From Geoalkalibacter ferrihydriticus DSM 17813 (lineage in GTDB: Bacteria; Desulfobacterota; Desulfuromonadia; Desulfuromonadales; Geoalkalibacteraceae), in assembly GCF_000820505.1 (NCBI RefSeq), contig NZ_JWJD01000005.1, positions 92,323 to 156,322 of the forward strand: 64,000 nucleotides of DNA. The letters are read 5' to 3'. The notes below the pieces were generated by a model. That model ran no database searches. It saw nothing but the letters and a program-made list of their open reading frames with translations, and was not told where the DNA came from. Position 1 is the first letter of the stretch; every line of letters begins with the position of its first letter. Position numbers and translations under genes: made by a program. This document shows positions 47,551 to 55,829 of the stretch, one piece after another.

Positions 47551-49020
47551 ATGTATCAGCCTGGTGATAAAGACCCTAAGGTCAAGCCCGAAGTCGAGGG
47601 CCTGAGCAAGGAAAAAGCCGCAAAGCTTATCGAGGAAACTCTCGAGCTCTACCCGGCCAAAGCCAAGAAAAAGCGCGCGCCTCATCTCGCCGCCAACGAT
47701 CCGGAGGATAAGGGTTGCGCGGTGCGCTCCAACAAGAAAACCGTGCCCGGCGTCATGAGCGCGCGCGGCTGCGCCTACGCCGGAGCCAAGGGCGTGGTGT
47801 GGGGGCCGATCCGCGACATGGTGCACATCAGCCACGGACCGGTGGGTTGCGGCTGGTACAGTTGGGGCACGCGCCGCAACCTGACCAAGGGTGTGCCGGG
47901 CGTTTCGACCTTTTCCGGCATGCAGTTCACCTCGGACTTTCAGGAAAAAGACATCGTTTACGGCGGTGACAAGAAGCTTGAAAAAATCTGCCGCGAGGTC
48001 ACCGAGCTTTTCCCCCTGGCCAAGGGCGTTTCGGTACTCTCGGAGTGCCCGGTGGGCCTCATCGGTGACGACATCAACGCCACCGCCAAGAAAATGGCCG
48101 GCGAACTCGAGCTGCCGGTAATCCCCTGCAATTGTGAAGGATTCCGCGGCGTGTCCCAGTCCCTGGGCCACCACATTTCCAACGACAGCATCCGCGACCA
48201 TGTCATCGGCACCCGCGAATTCGAGGAAGAGGCGGGGCCCTACGATATCGCCCTGATCGGCGACTACAACATCGGCGGAGATATCTGGGCGGCGGTCAAG
48301 GTCCTTGAAGAGATCGGTCTTAACGTCAAGGCCCAGTGGACCGGCGACGGCCAGATCGAGCACATCGCCGCGACCCACAAGGTCAAGCTCAACCTGATCC
48401 ATTGCTACCGTTCCATGAACTATATGTGCAAGGTCATGGAAGAGAAGTACGGCATTCCCTGGCTCGAATTCAACTTCTTCGGCCCGACCAAGATCAAGGA
48501 AAGCCTGCGCGCCATCGCCGAGCGCTTCGACGACAAGATCAAGGAAAACGTCGAGCGGGTCATCGCCAAGTACGATCCCATCATGCAGGCGATCATCGAC
48601 GAATACCGCCCACGTCTCGAGGGCAAGAAGGTCATGATCTTTGTCGGCGGTCTGCGGCCGCGTCACACTATCGGCGCCTACGAAGATCTGGGGCTGGTCT
48701 GTGTCGGTTCGGGTTATGAATTTGCCCATACCGACGACTACGACCGCACCTATCCCGAAATGCCCAAAGGTTCTCTGGTGTTCGACGACGCCTCGGAGAT
48801 GGAGCTGGAAATCTTCGCCAAGGAGATCAAGCCCGATCTGGTCGCTTCCGGCATCAAGGAAAAGTACGTCTTCCAGAAGATGGGGCTGCCCTTCCGCCAG
48901 ATGCACAGCTGGGATTATTCGGGGCCTTATCACGCCTATGAGGGTTTTGAAATCTTCGCCCGTGATATCGACATGGCCATCAACAGCCCGACCTGGAACC
49001 TGGTGAAGTCACCGTTCTAA
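47551..49020 (+). CDS. nifD: Nitrogenase MoFe protein alpha chain NifD
   Basis: A 489-residue subunit carrying FeMo-co. P-cluster ligands are Cys74, Cys100 and Cys166 ([11 protein letters not shown]). FeMo-co ligands are Cys285 in [11 protein letters not shown] and His452 in [12 protein letters not shown]. All are offset by a constant 10-12 from Azotobacter numbering. CAGGAG precedes the ATG at 47551. The ATG at 47503 lies in the repeat and is rejected. The molybdenum rather than vanadium or iron-only type is supported by length and by the nearby modABC. Confidence 0.98.
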   Translation: MYQPGDKDPKVKPEVEGLSKEKAAKLIEETLELYPAKAKKKRAPHLAANDPEDKGCAVRSNKKTVPGVMSARGCAYAGAKGVVWGPIRDMVHISHGPVGCGWYSWGTRRNLTKGVPGVSTFSGMQFTSDFQEKDIVYGGDKKLEKICREVTELFPLAKGVSVLSECPVGLIGDDINATAKKMAGELELPVIPCNCEGFRGVSQSLGHHISNDSIRDHVIGTREFEEEAGPYDIALIGDYNIGGDIWAAVKVLEEIGLNVKAQWTGDGQIEHIAATHKVKLNLIHCYRSMNYMCKVMEEKYGIPWLEFNFFGPTKIKESLRAIAERFDDKIKENVERVIAKYDPIMQAIIDEYRPRLEGKKVMIFVGGLRPRHTIGAYEDLGLVCVGSGYEFAHTDDYDRTYPEMPKGSLVFDDASEMELEIFAKEIKPDLVASGIKEKYVFQKMGLPFRQMHSWDYSGPYHAYEGFEIFARDIDMAINSPTWNLVKSPF

Positions 49021-49027
49021 AAAATTA

Positions 49028-49117
49028 TTCACCGCTGAGAGCGCAAAGAGCGCAGAGAAAAATAGAAATATTAATCTCAAAGTCTTGCTCAGCGATCTCG
49101 GCGTTCTCGGCGGTGAA
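49028..49117. repeat. TTCACCGC-terminal intergenic repeat, copy 1
   Basis: Begins TTCACCGCTGAGAGCGCAAA and ends TCTCGGCGGTGAA, forming an imperfect long inverted repeat around an AT-rich centre. It fills the nifD-nifK gap. A second copy is at 51282. Confidence 0.75.
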
Positions 49118-49136
49118 AATAAAAAGGAGTCATGCC

Positions 49137-50594
49137 ATGAGCGAAGCCGTTAAAAAAGTCACCGAAATCACCCCCGAAGAAGAAGCGCGGGTGCTGGAAT
49201 GGACCAAGTCCAAGGACTACCTTGAAAAAAACCTGGCGCGTGAGGGGACGGTCATCAATCCCGCCCATGGTTGCCAGCCGGTCGGTGCCCAGCTTGCCGC
49301 GCACGGTTTTGAAGGCAGCTTGCCATTTGTGCACGGCTCTCAGGGCTGCGCCTCCTATTACCGCTCGACTCTCAATCGCCATTTTCGCGAGCCGGCGCCG
49401 GCCGTGTCCGACTCCATGACCGAGGACGGCGCCGTGTTCGGCGGCCAGAACAACCTGTTCGAAGGCCTGGAAAACGCTTATGCCCTCTATAAGCCGAAAA
49501 TCATGCCGATTTTCACCTCGTGCATGCCCGAGATCATTGGTGACGACCTGACCGCCTTCATCAGGAACGCGCGGAACAAAGGCCATATCCCCGAAGATTT
49601 TCCGGCGCCTTACGCCAATACGCCCAGTTTCAACGGGACCCACATCCATGGCTACGACGCCATGCTCAAAGCGATTCTTGAGGACCTGACCGCGGGCAAG
49701 CGCGTCGATGGCGCCTGCACCGGCAAGCTCAACCTGATCGCGGGCTTTGACGCCTGTACCGGCAACTATCGCGAATACAAGCGCCTGCTCGATGAGATGG
49801 ACGTACCCCATACCATCCTCGCCGATATTTCCGAGGTTTTCGATTCGCCCCTGGACGGCGAGTACCATATGTACCCCGGCGGCACGCCCCTGGAAGATGC
49901 GGCCGCGTCCGTCAACGGCAAAGCGACCATCTCTCTGCAAAAGTACGCAACCGCCAATACCATGAAGTTCGTCAAGCAGGAGTATGCCGGCAAGCATGAA
50001 GTGCTGCCCATGCCCATCGGCGTGCAGGCCACAGACACTTTCCTGCTCAAAGTGTCCGAGCTGTTCGGCAAGCCGGTGCCCGAGTCCATCAAGGCCGAAC
50101 GCGGCCGCTTGGTCGATGCCATGACCGACGCTCATCAGTATCTGCACAACAAGAAATTCGCCATTTACGGCGACCCTGATCAGTTGCTGGCCCTTGCGGG
50201 CTTTCTGCTGGAAATGGGCGCCAAGCCCTACCACGTGCTCTGCTCGCGCGCCACCAAGAAATTTGAGAAGGAGATGCGTGAGCTGCTCGACGCCTCGCCC
50301 TACGGTAAGGGCTGCCATGTGTGGGTCAACAAGGATCTCTGGCACCTGCGCAGCATTCTGTTCAACGACCCCGTGGACATGATGATTGGCGACACCCACG
50401 GCAAACTCGCCGCCCGCGATACCGGCACGCCGCTGATCCGCGTTGGTTTCCCCATTATCGATCGGGTCAACATTCATCGCTATCCCGTTATCGGCTATCA
50501 GGGCGCCCTCAACCTGCTGACCTGGATCGCCAACAAGTTTCTCGACATCAAGGATGACACCTGCGAAGACCAGTGGTTCGAGATGATGAGATAG
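49137..50594 (+). CDS. nifK: Nitrogenase MoFe protein beta chain NifK
   Basis: A 485-residue subunit that completes the alpha2beta2 MoFe protein. P-cluster ligands Cys46 (GCQPVG), Cys71 (GSQGCASYY) and Cys129 (FTSCMPEIIGDD) are all present and offset by 24 from Azotobacter. It lacks the longer N-terminal extension of the 523-residue Azotobacter protein. AAGGAG precedes the ATG at 49137. The GTG at 49113 lies in the repeat. Confidence 0.98.
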   Translation: MSEAVKKVTEITPEEEARVLEWTKSKDYLEKNLAREGTVINPAHGCQPVGAQLAAHGFEGSLPFVHGSQGCASYYRSTLNRHFREPAPAVSDSMTEDGAVFGGQNNLFEGLENAYALYKPKIMPIFTSCMPEIIGDDLTAFIRNARNKGHIPEDFPAPYANTPSFNGTHIHGYDAMLKAILEDLTAGKRVDGACTGKLNLIAGFDACTGNYREYKRLLDEMDVPHTILADISEVFDSPLDGEYHMYPGGTPLEDAAASVNGKATISLQKYATANTMKFVKQEYAGKHEVLPMPIGVQATDTFLLKVSELFGKPVPESIKAERGRLVDAMTDAHQYLHNKKFAIYGDPDQLLALAGFLLEMGAKPYHVLCSRATKKFEKEMRELLDASPYGKGCHVWVNKDLWHLRSILFNDPVDMMIGDTHGKLAARDTGTPLIRVGFPIIDRVNIHRYPVIGYQGALNLLTWIANKFLDIKDDTCEDQWFEMMR

Positions 50595-50612
50595 AACACA
50601 CGGGACGAGAAT

Positions 50613-50647
50613 CGCGGGACGCGGAACCTGAGCTGCCGCGTCCCGCG
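50613..50647. other. Hairpin after nifK
   Basis: A perfect 12-pair stem, CGCGGGACGCGG with its complement, around an 11-base loop, 18 bases after the nifK stop. There is no U tract. It may stabilise the nifHDK mRNA end or attenuate read-through into nifX. Confidence 0.5.
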
Positions 50648-50737
50648 AAAACTCGGCCTTTAGCGCAGGCAGGATTCTGAATGTTTCGGATGCGCCGCTT
50701 CGAGGTGATAGTTGGATCAAAAAAGCGAGGTCTCAGC

Positions 50738-51124
50738 ATGAAAGTCGCATTTGCAAGCACGGACAAGACCCATATCGACGAGCATTTCGGTCAGGCCGAG
50801 CATTTTTATATCTGGGACGTAGGGCCTGAGAGCGCTGAGTTTTCCGGCGTGGTTCAGGTCAAGGCTGACGCTGACGCCCTGGGCCATTCCGACGATAAAA
50901 TCGAGGCCCGCGCCGCGGCCCTGAATGACTGCGCCCTGGTCTATGTCGCCGAGATCGGCGGGCCGGCGGCGGCGCGCCTGGTGGCCAAGAAAATCCATCC
51001 CGTCAAGAGCAAGGACCGCGAGGCGATCTCGGTAGTCGTCGAAAAATTGCAGGACGTTCTGCGCAGCAGCCCGCCGCCCTGGCTGCGTAAAGCCATGCTC
51101 AAGGGTGAGCGGCCCGCGATATAA
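50738..51124 (+). CDS. nifX: NifX-type FeMo-co biosynthesis/carrier protein
   Basis: A 128-residue protein of the NifX/NafY/dinitrogenase FeMo-cofactor-binding family. The N-terminal KVAFASTDKTHIDEHFGQAE with the conserved HFG motif binds NifB-co or FeMo-co precursors. The C-terminal PPPWLRKAM ending is typical of NifX. I start at the ATG at 50738. The longer frame to 50681 lacks a ribosome site. Confidence 0.85.
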   Translation: MKVAFASTDKTHIDEHFGQAEHFYIWDVGPESAEFSGVVQVKADADALGHSDDKIEARAAALNDCALVYVAEIGGPAAARLVAKKIHPVKSKDREAISVVVEKLQDVLRSSPPPWLRKAMLKGERPAI

Positions 51125-51138
51125 AATCAAAAAAAATC

Positions 51139-51272
51139 GTAACCATTCAGCTGCAACGTCCGACAGCACCGCAGGGGGCGGCGGCTGAGTGCTTCGGCAA
51201 ATGTTTGAGCCGCAGGCGAGTTTTTGCCGCACGCGATGCCGCCGTCCCCTGCGGCGCCTGCTTAACAGTTAC
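51139..51272 (+). mobile_element. GTAAC-terminal MITE-like element, copy B (full length, 134 bp)
   Basis: Begins GTAACCATTCAGC and ends GCTTAACAGTTAC, near-perfect inverted ends. Same length and same internal AATGTTTGAGCCGCAGGCGA block as copy A. It lies between nifX and the ferredoxin gene. Confidence 0.75.
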
Positions 51273-51281
51273 ATAAAATCA

Positions 51282-51392
51282 TTCACCGCAGAGAGCGCGA
51301 AGAACGCGGAGGCAGGCCTGGGGTAAATCCTGAAAAGGGACATGGCCTTCTTTGGGATTTTTCTCGGCGTTCTTTGCGCTCTTTGCGGTGGA
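51282..51392. repeat. TTCACCGC-terminal intergenic repeat, copy 2
   Basis: Begins TTCACCGCAGAGAGCGCGAA and ends TTTGCGCTCTTTGCGGTGG. It is an imperfect inverted repeat related to the one between nifD and nifK. It begins ten bases after element copy B. Confidence 0.7.
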
Positions 51393-51428
51393 AAATCTTC
51401 TCGCATCCATCGAAAAAGGAGAATCACC

Positions 51429-51698
51429 ATGGCTTATCTGACCGGAAAAACCAAAGGGGGCAAGGACTGGACCCCCAACTTTATCGAAGCCATCGATGCG
51501 GAAAAGTGCATCGGTTGCGGCCGCTGTTACAAAGCCTGCTCGCGCAACGTGTTCGCGCCGGAAGATTTCGAGGATGAAGAAACGGAATCCCTGCGCATGA
51601 TCATGACCATCGCCAATGACCAGAACTGCATCGGCTGCGTGGCCTGTGGCGTGGCCTGCTCCAAAAAGGCTTTCAGCTTTAAGCCGCTGGCCATCTGA
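51429..51698 (+). CDS. nif-associated 2[4Fe-4S] ferredoxin (FdxB/ferredoxin III type)
   Basis: An 89-residue ferredoxin with two Cys motifs, [11 protein letters not shown] and [11 protein letters not shown], separated by about 35 residues, which is the nif-specific ferredoxin III layout. It may supply electrons to nitrogenase or to the radical SAM step of cofactor assembly. I start at the ATG at 51429 with AAAGGAG upstream rather than the ATG at 51342 inside the repeat. Confidence 0.9.
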   Translation: MAYLTGKTKGGKDWTPNFIEAIDAEKCIGCGRCYKACSRNVFAPEDFEDEETESLRMIMTIANDQNCIGCVACGVACSKKAFSFKPLAI

Positions 51699-51713
51699 CC
51701 CGGGGAGGCACCT

Positions 51714-52079
51714 ATGCTCATCGCCGTTGCATCAAAATCCGGTACGCTGGTCGACCAGCATTTCGGCCACGCCGAGCGCTTTCTCATTTATGATTGCGCC
51801 GGCGGAAAACCGCAGCTGGTGGACCAGAAACCCGTGGAGAAATACTGTTCCTTCGACCCCGACCACCCGTTTCGCGAAGACAAATTCAGCGCCATCCTCG
51901 CCGCCCTCGCGGGCTGCCGCGCCGTGGTCAGCGCCCAGATCGGCGAGCTGCCCAGGCAGGAACTGGAAAAACGCGGAATCTCCGCCATCAGCGCCGTCGG
52001 TCCCATCGACCAGGCGATCCTGGCGGCCCATGGCACCCTGTGCGGCTGCGGCGGTGGTTGCGGGCCTAACAACTGCTGA
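51714..52079 (+). CDS. NifX/NafY-family cofactor-binding protein with Cys-rich tail
   Basis: A 121-residue protein of the dinitrogenase iron-molybdenum cofactor family (LIAVASKSGTLVDQHFGHAE, with the HFG motif), resembling the C-terminal NifX-like domain of long NifB proteins. The C terminus ends in CGCGGGCGPNNC, suggesting a metal or cluster site. GGGGAGG precedes the ATG. Because the NifB encoded next is short and lacks this domain, this protein may supply it in trans. Confidence 0.85.
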   Translation: MLIAVASKSGTLVDQHFGHAERFLIYDCAGGKPQLVDQKPVEKYCSFDPDHPFREDKFSAILAALAGCRAVVSAQIGELPRQELEKRGISAISAVGPIDQAILAAHGTLCGCGGGCGPNNC

Positions 52080-52128
52080 GTTTCTGCACAAATTCGATTC
52101 ATCCTGAGAGTGCAATTGCCCAAGGCTT

Positions 52129-52171
52129 GGGCAGGCTGGTTTTTGCGAGATTCCAGCCTGCCCATTTTTTT
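52129..52171 (+). terminator. Intrinsic terminator of the nifHDK-nifX-fdx transcript
   Basis: A perfect 11-pair stem, GGGCAGGCTGG with CCAGCCTGCCC, followed by A and seven T. It lies between the NifX-like gene and the nifB sigma-54 promoter, closing the upstream operon. Confidence 0.88.
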
Positions 52172-52206
52172 ATGTAAAAACGGCCTGTTAGCCGTTTTGT
52201 CCAGGT

Positions 52207-52222
52207 TGGCACAGCCAATGCA
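52207..52222 (+). promoter_or_regulatory. Sigma-54 (-24/-12) promoter of nifB
   Basis: TGGCAC-AGCCA-ATGCA with the ten-base GG-GC spacing. It restarts transcription after the terminator at 52129, giving a leader of about 150 bases. Confidence 0.87.
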
Positions 52223-52234
52223 GTTAAGGAAGTC

Positions 52235-52303
52235 GACACAAGGTTGTGTCACTCATAACAGGCAACGAAGCCCCGCATCTCAAGCTGAGATGGCGGGGCT
52301 TTA
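52235..52303 (+). promoter_or_regulatory. nifB leader antiterminator (ANTAR-type hairpins plus terminator)
   Basis: Hairpin 1 is GACAC[AAGGTT]GTGTC at 52235-52250, hexaloop A1 and G4. After ten bases comes GGC[AACGAA]GCC at 52261-52272, also A1 and G4. Its GCC starts the terminator stem GCCCCGCATCTCA with TGAGATGGCGGGGC, followed by TTTAT. The U tract is short. Confidence 0.75.
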
Positions 52304-52382
52304 TCGTTACGGACCAGGCAAGGGCGCTTTCCGCACAACGGAAGAGCGCCCTTGCGCGTTTTTACTTATAAGGAGACCGATC

Positions 52383-53252
52383 ATGAGCAAATCCTGCCCG
52401 ATGATGGCCATGAAGAAACAGAGTGAGCATCCCTGCTTCGGCGGCGACCATGACAAGGCCGGGCGCGTGCATCTGCCCGTGGCGCCGGGCTGCAACATCA
52501 AGTGCGGGTTCTGCGAGCGCAAGTTCGACTGCGCCAACGAAAGCCGCCCCGGCGTCACCAGCCGGCTTCTCACGCCCGCCGAGGCCCTGGAGCGGGTGCG
52601 GCTGTTGCTGCGCCACCCCAAGGTCGGCGACAAGTTGCGCGTGGTCGGCATTGCCGGCCCCGGCGATCCGCTGGCCAATGAAAAGACCTTTGAAACCTTC
52701 CGGCTGGTCAAGGATGCCTATCCTGACATGATGCTGTGTCTTTCCACCAACGGCCTGCTGTTGCCCGAACGCATCGATGAGATTGCTGCCCTCGACGTGC
52801 ACAGTCTCACCGTCACCATCAACGCCCTCACCGCCGAGACCGGCGCCAGGGTTTATGAATGGGTGCGCTATCAGGGCGCGGTGCTGCGCGGCGAGCAAGG
52901 CGCGGCCCTGCTTCTCGAAAAACAGCTCGCCGGACTTGAAGCGGCCGCGGGGCGCGGCCTGTTGGTCAAGGTCAATCACGTCTACATCCCCGGCGTCAAC
53001 GATCATGAAACTCTCGATCTGGCCGTTAAGGTACGCAATCTCGGCGCGACCCTGATGAACATCATCCCGGTCATCCCCATCGGCCTGTTCAAGGACATCA
53101 AGCCGCCCTCCGATGCAGTGATGGAGATGGTACGCAACCAGGCTGAATTGATTCTCTCCCAGGCCCGCCACTGCCGCCAGTGCCGCGCCGATGCCGCCGG
53201 GCTGGTGGGCCAGGACATCGATCTGACGGAGTTGCATGCGCAGGCCGGTTAA
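52383..53252 (+). CDS. nifB: Nitrogenase cofactor biosynthesis radical SAM protein NifB
   Basis: A 289-residue radical SAM enzyme that fuses two [4Fe-4S] clusters and inserts carbide to make NifB-co. The SAM cluster motif CNIKCGFC is at Cys37, Cys41 and Cys44, preceded by the family's HPCFGGDHDKAGRVHLPVAPG. Other conserved motifs are NESRPGVTSRLL, GIAGPGDPLAN and the C-terminal CRQCRADAAGL. The C-terminal NifX-like domain of long NifB is absent. AAGGAG precedes the ATG at 52383. It is the first gene of a nifB-modABC operon. Confidence 0.96.
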   Translation: MSKSCPMMAMKKQSEHPCFGGDHDKAGRVHLPVAPGCNIKCGFCERKFDCANESRPGVTSRLLTPAEALERVRLLLRHPKVGDKLRVVGIAGPGDPLANEKTFETFRLVKDAYPDMMLCLSTNGLLLPERIDEIAALDVHSLTVTINALTAETGARVYEWVRYQGAVLRGEQGAALLLEKQLAGLEAAAGRGLLVKVNHVYIPGVNDHETLDLAVKVRNLGATLMNIIPVIPIGLFKDIKPPSDAVMEMVRNQAELILSQARHCRQCRADAAGLVGQDIDLTELHAQAG

Positions 53253-53268
53253 AAATAGGAGAAGGATT

Positions 53269-54051
53269 ATGCGCCTTGGGGTCGGGTTGTTGGGATGTAC
53301 GTTGTTGTTCCAGTTGTTTTGCGCAGGGGCGGTTAGGGCAGCTGAAGTGCGGGTGTCGGCGGCGGCGAGCATGGCCGAGGCCCTCAGGGAAATCGCCGCC
53401 GCTTACACGCAGATGTCTCCCGCTGAGGTGGTGATCGCCAATTTCGGGGCATCAGGCGCTCTGGCGCGGCAAATCGAGCAAGGTGCTCCGGCCGATCTTT
53501 ATCTCTCGGCGAATGCGCAGTGGGTGGAGTATCTGATCGCCGCCGGCCGAATCGCAGGTGAGGATGTTCGCACCCTGGCCGGAAACTCCCTGGTGTTCGT
53601 GGGGCGTTCAGGTCTCGAAGTCACCACCCTGGCGGATCTCTCCGCGCTGGGGCGCATCGCCCTGGTCAACCCGCGCAGCGCGCCCGCCGGGGAATATGCC
53701 CAACAGGCCCTGGATGCCGTCGGCGTCTACGCCGCCCTTGCCGGCAAGCTGGTCATGGCCCAGGATGTACGCCAGGCCGTCGTCTACGCCGATCGCGGTG
53801 AAGTCGACGGCGCACTGGTCTATAAATCCGACGCTCTCCTTGCCCGCCAGGCCGTCATTCTTCACGAAGTGCCGGCTCATCTTCATAACGAAATCAGCTA
53901 CCCTGCGGCCCTCACCACCAGCGGCCGCAATAATCCCAACGCCGTTGCCTTCTTCAATTTTCTGCAAAGCGACACGGCTCGCCGAATCCTGCACAGTTAC
54001 GGTTTCATCGTCGAAGAAGAGGTTCTCCCGCAAATGACCAAGGACCAATGA
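53269..54051 (+). CDS. modA: Molybdate ABC transporter substrate-binding protein
   Basis: A 260-residue periplasmic protein. A signal peptide ends near AGAVRAAEV (cleavage about residue 25). The mature start VRVSAAASMAEALREIAAAY and the segment ANFGASGALARQIEQGAPADL are ModA hallmarks that contact molybdate. It follows nifB by 16 bases with AGGAGAAGG upstream. The downstream permease and ATPase complete the transporter. Confidence 0.95.
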   Translation: MRLGVGLLGCTLLFQLFCAGAVRAAEVRVSAAASMAEALREIAAAYTQMSPAEVVIANFGASGALARQIEQGAPADLYLSANAQWVEYLIAAGRIAGEDVRTLAGNSLVFVGRSGLEVTTLADLSALGRIALVNPRSAPAGEYAQQALDAVGVYAALAGKLVMAQDVRQAVVYADRGEVDGALVYKSDALLARQAVILHEVPAHLHNEISYPAALTTSGRNNPNAVAFFNFLQSDTARRILHSYGFIVEEEVLPQMTKDQ

Positions 54052-54066
54052 CAAGGGACGGTTTTC

Positions 54067-54756
54067 ATGTTCGATTTCACCCCCACGGACTACCAGGCCA
54101 TGGCCCTTTCAGCGAAGGTGGCGCTTGTCGCGACCATGCTTTCGCTGCCTTTGGGCTTTGCCGCCGCCTGGCTGCTGGTGTTCAGTCGCGTACCCGGCAA
54201 GGCGCTCATCGACGGGATCATCAACTTGCCTCTGGTGCTGCCGCCGGTGGTGGTGGGCTACCTGCTGCTGCTCACCCTGGGCAGCCAGGGGTGGCTGGGC
54301 GGATTGCTCGACGCTTGGGGGATTCGCGTTATTTTCACCTGGAAGGCGGCAGTGCTGGCCTCCATGGTGGTGGGTTTTCCCCTGCTGGTGCGCTCCATCC
54401 GCCTCGGCATGGAGAGCATCGACGAGCGTTTGATCCAGGCCTCGCGGACCCTGGGGGCGCCTTGGTATGATACGCTCCTGACCGTGATCCTGCCCCTTTC
54501 GACCCGCGCCCTGATTGCCGGTGCGACCCTGATGTTCGCCCGCAGCCTCGGAGAATTCGGCGCCACCATCATCGTCGCCGGCAACATCCCCGGCGTGACC
54601 CAGACCATCCCTCTGGCCATTTACGATTACACCAACACCCCGGGCGGCGACCGCATGGCTCTGGCCCTGTGCGCGGTGTCCATCCTGCTGGCCCTTGCGG
54701 TACTGTTGTTCAACGAGGGCCTGGTCAAACGCTTCAAGCGGGGAGAACTGCGATGA
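54067..54756 (+). CDS. modB: Molybdate ABC transporter permease
   Basis: A 229-residue inner-membrane permease with five to six hydrophobic segments and the EAA-type loop DERLIQASRTLGAPWYDTLLTVILPLS that docks on ModC. LPLVLPPVVVGYLLL is typical of ModB. It overlaps modC as ATGA. Confidence 0.95.
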   Translation: MFDFTPTDYQAMALSAKVALVATMLSLPLGFAAAWLLVFSRVPGKALIDGIINLPLVLPPVVVGYLLLLTLGSQGWLGGLLDAWGIRVIFTWKAAVLASMVVGFPLLVRSIRLGMESIDERLIQASRTLGAPWYDTLLTVILPLSTRALIAGATLMFARSLGEFGATIIVAGNIPGVTQTIPLAIYDYTNTPGGDRMALALCAVSILLALAVLLFNEGLVKRFKRGELR

Positions 54757-55811
54757 AGCTCGAGGTGTCGGTGCGCAAACGCTATGAAAACTTTTCCTTT
54801 GAAGCTGATTTTTCCGTGCAGGGCGCGCGCATCGGCGTGTTCGGTCCCTCGGGCAGCGGCAAATCCACCCTGATGCATCTGCTTGCCGGGCTGCTGCCCG
54901 CCGACGCGGGCTTCATCCACCTGGACGGGGTGCCCCTGTATCAGAGCGCGCGCGGTATTGAGGTGCCCGCGCGCAAGCGGCGCATCGCCGTGGTGTTTCA
55001 GCATGCCCATCTGTTTCCCCATCTGAGCGTGCGCGCCAATCTTCTGTACGGCTACAAGCGCATTGCCCGGGCCGAGCGGCGCATCGACCCCGACACCCTG
55101 TGCGAGGTGCTTCACCTTGGGCCGCTACTCGGGCGTGGCGTCAATGCTCTTTCCGGAGGCGAGCGCCAGCGCGTGGCCCTGGGGCGGGCGGTGCTTGCCC
55201 ATCCGCGCCTGATCCTCATGGATGAGCCTGTGACCGGGCTCGACGAGGGGCTCAAGTACCAGATTTTGCCCTATCTCAAGCAGACCTTCGCCGCCTTCGG
55301 CATCCCCCTGATCTTCATCAGTCACTCTCTCACCGAAATGCGCCTGATGACCGACGAGGTGCTGGAGTTCGAGGACGGGCGCCTGACGGCCCAGTCCGGC
55401 GTGGAAGACCTGGCGCGGCGCCGCCTGGCCTCAAGCCCGGTGGGTTACATCAATCATCTGCGGCTCGAAGACGGCCGTGCCCAGAGCGATCTGTGGGATT
55501 ATCGCTGGGGAGAGAATCGTCTGATTCTCTCCAGCGGCAACGGTGTTGGGGGCGGAGGGGTTTTCGAGCTCTCCTCCAAGGATGTCACCCTGTTCAAACA
55601 GCATCCGGAGGCCACGAGCGCGCGCAACATTCTGCGCTGTCGGGTGAGCGGGATTTTCCCGGCCGGCAACCGGGTGGGCGTTGATCTTGACTGCGGCGGC
55701 GCGAAGCTTGTATCTCAGGTGGTGGGGGAGGCGGCGCGGGATCTGGAGCTGCATCCCGGGCGCGAGTTGTTCGCCGTGATCAAGGCGTCGGCGTTCCGGC
55801 GTCTGTGTTAA
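54753..55811 (+). CDS. modC: Molybdate ABC transporter ATPase
   Basis: A 352-residue ATPase. Walker A GPSGSGKST is near residues 30-38, the signature is LSGGERQRVALGRA and Walker B is LILMDEPVTGLD. The C-terminal third contains a Mop/TOBE-like regulatory segment (NILRCRVSGIFPAGNRVGVD). The ATG at 54753 overlaps the modB stop. The longer frame from 54669 lies in modB. Confidence 0.95.
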   Translation: MKLEVSVRKRYENFSFEADFSVQGARIGVFGPSGSGKSTLMHLLAGLLPADAGFIHLDGVPLYQSARGIEVPARKRRIAVVFQHAHLFPHLSVRANLLYGYKRIARAERRIDPDTLCEVLHLGPLLGRGVNALSGGERQRVALGRAVLAHPRLILMDEPVTGLDEGLKYQILPYLKQTFAAFGIPLIFISHSLTEMRLMTDEVLEFEDGRLTAQSGVEDLARRRLASSPVGYINHLRLEDGRAQSDLWDYRWGENRLILSSGNGVGGGGVFELSSKDVTLFKQHPEATSARNILRCRVSGIFPAGNRVGVDLDCGGAKLVSQVVGEAARDLELHPGRELFAVIKASAFRRLC

Positions 55812-55829
55812 CACTGGGGAGGTCGAAAG

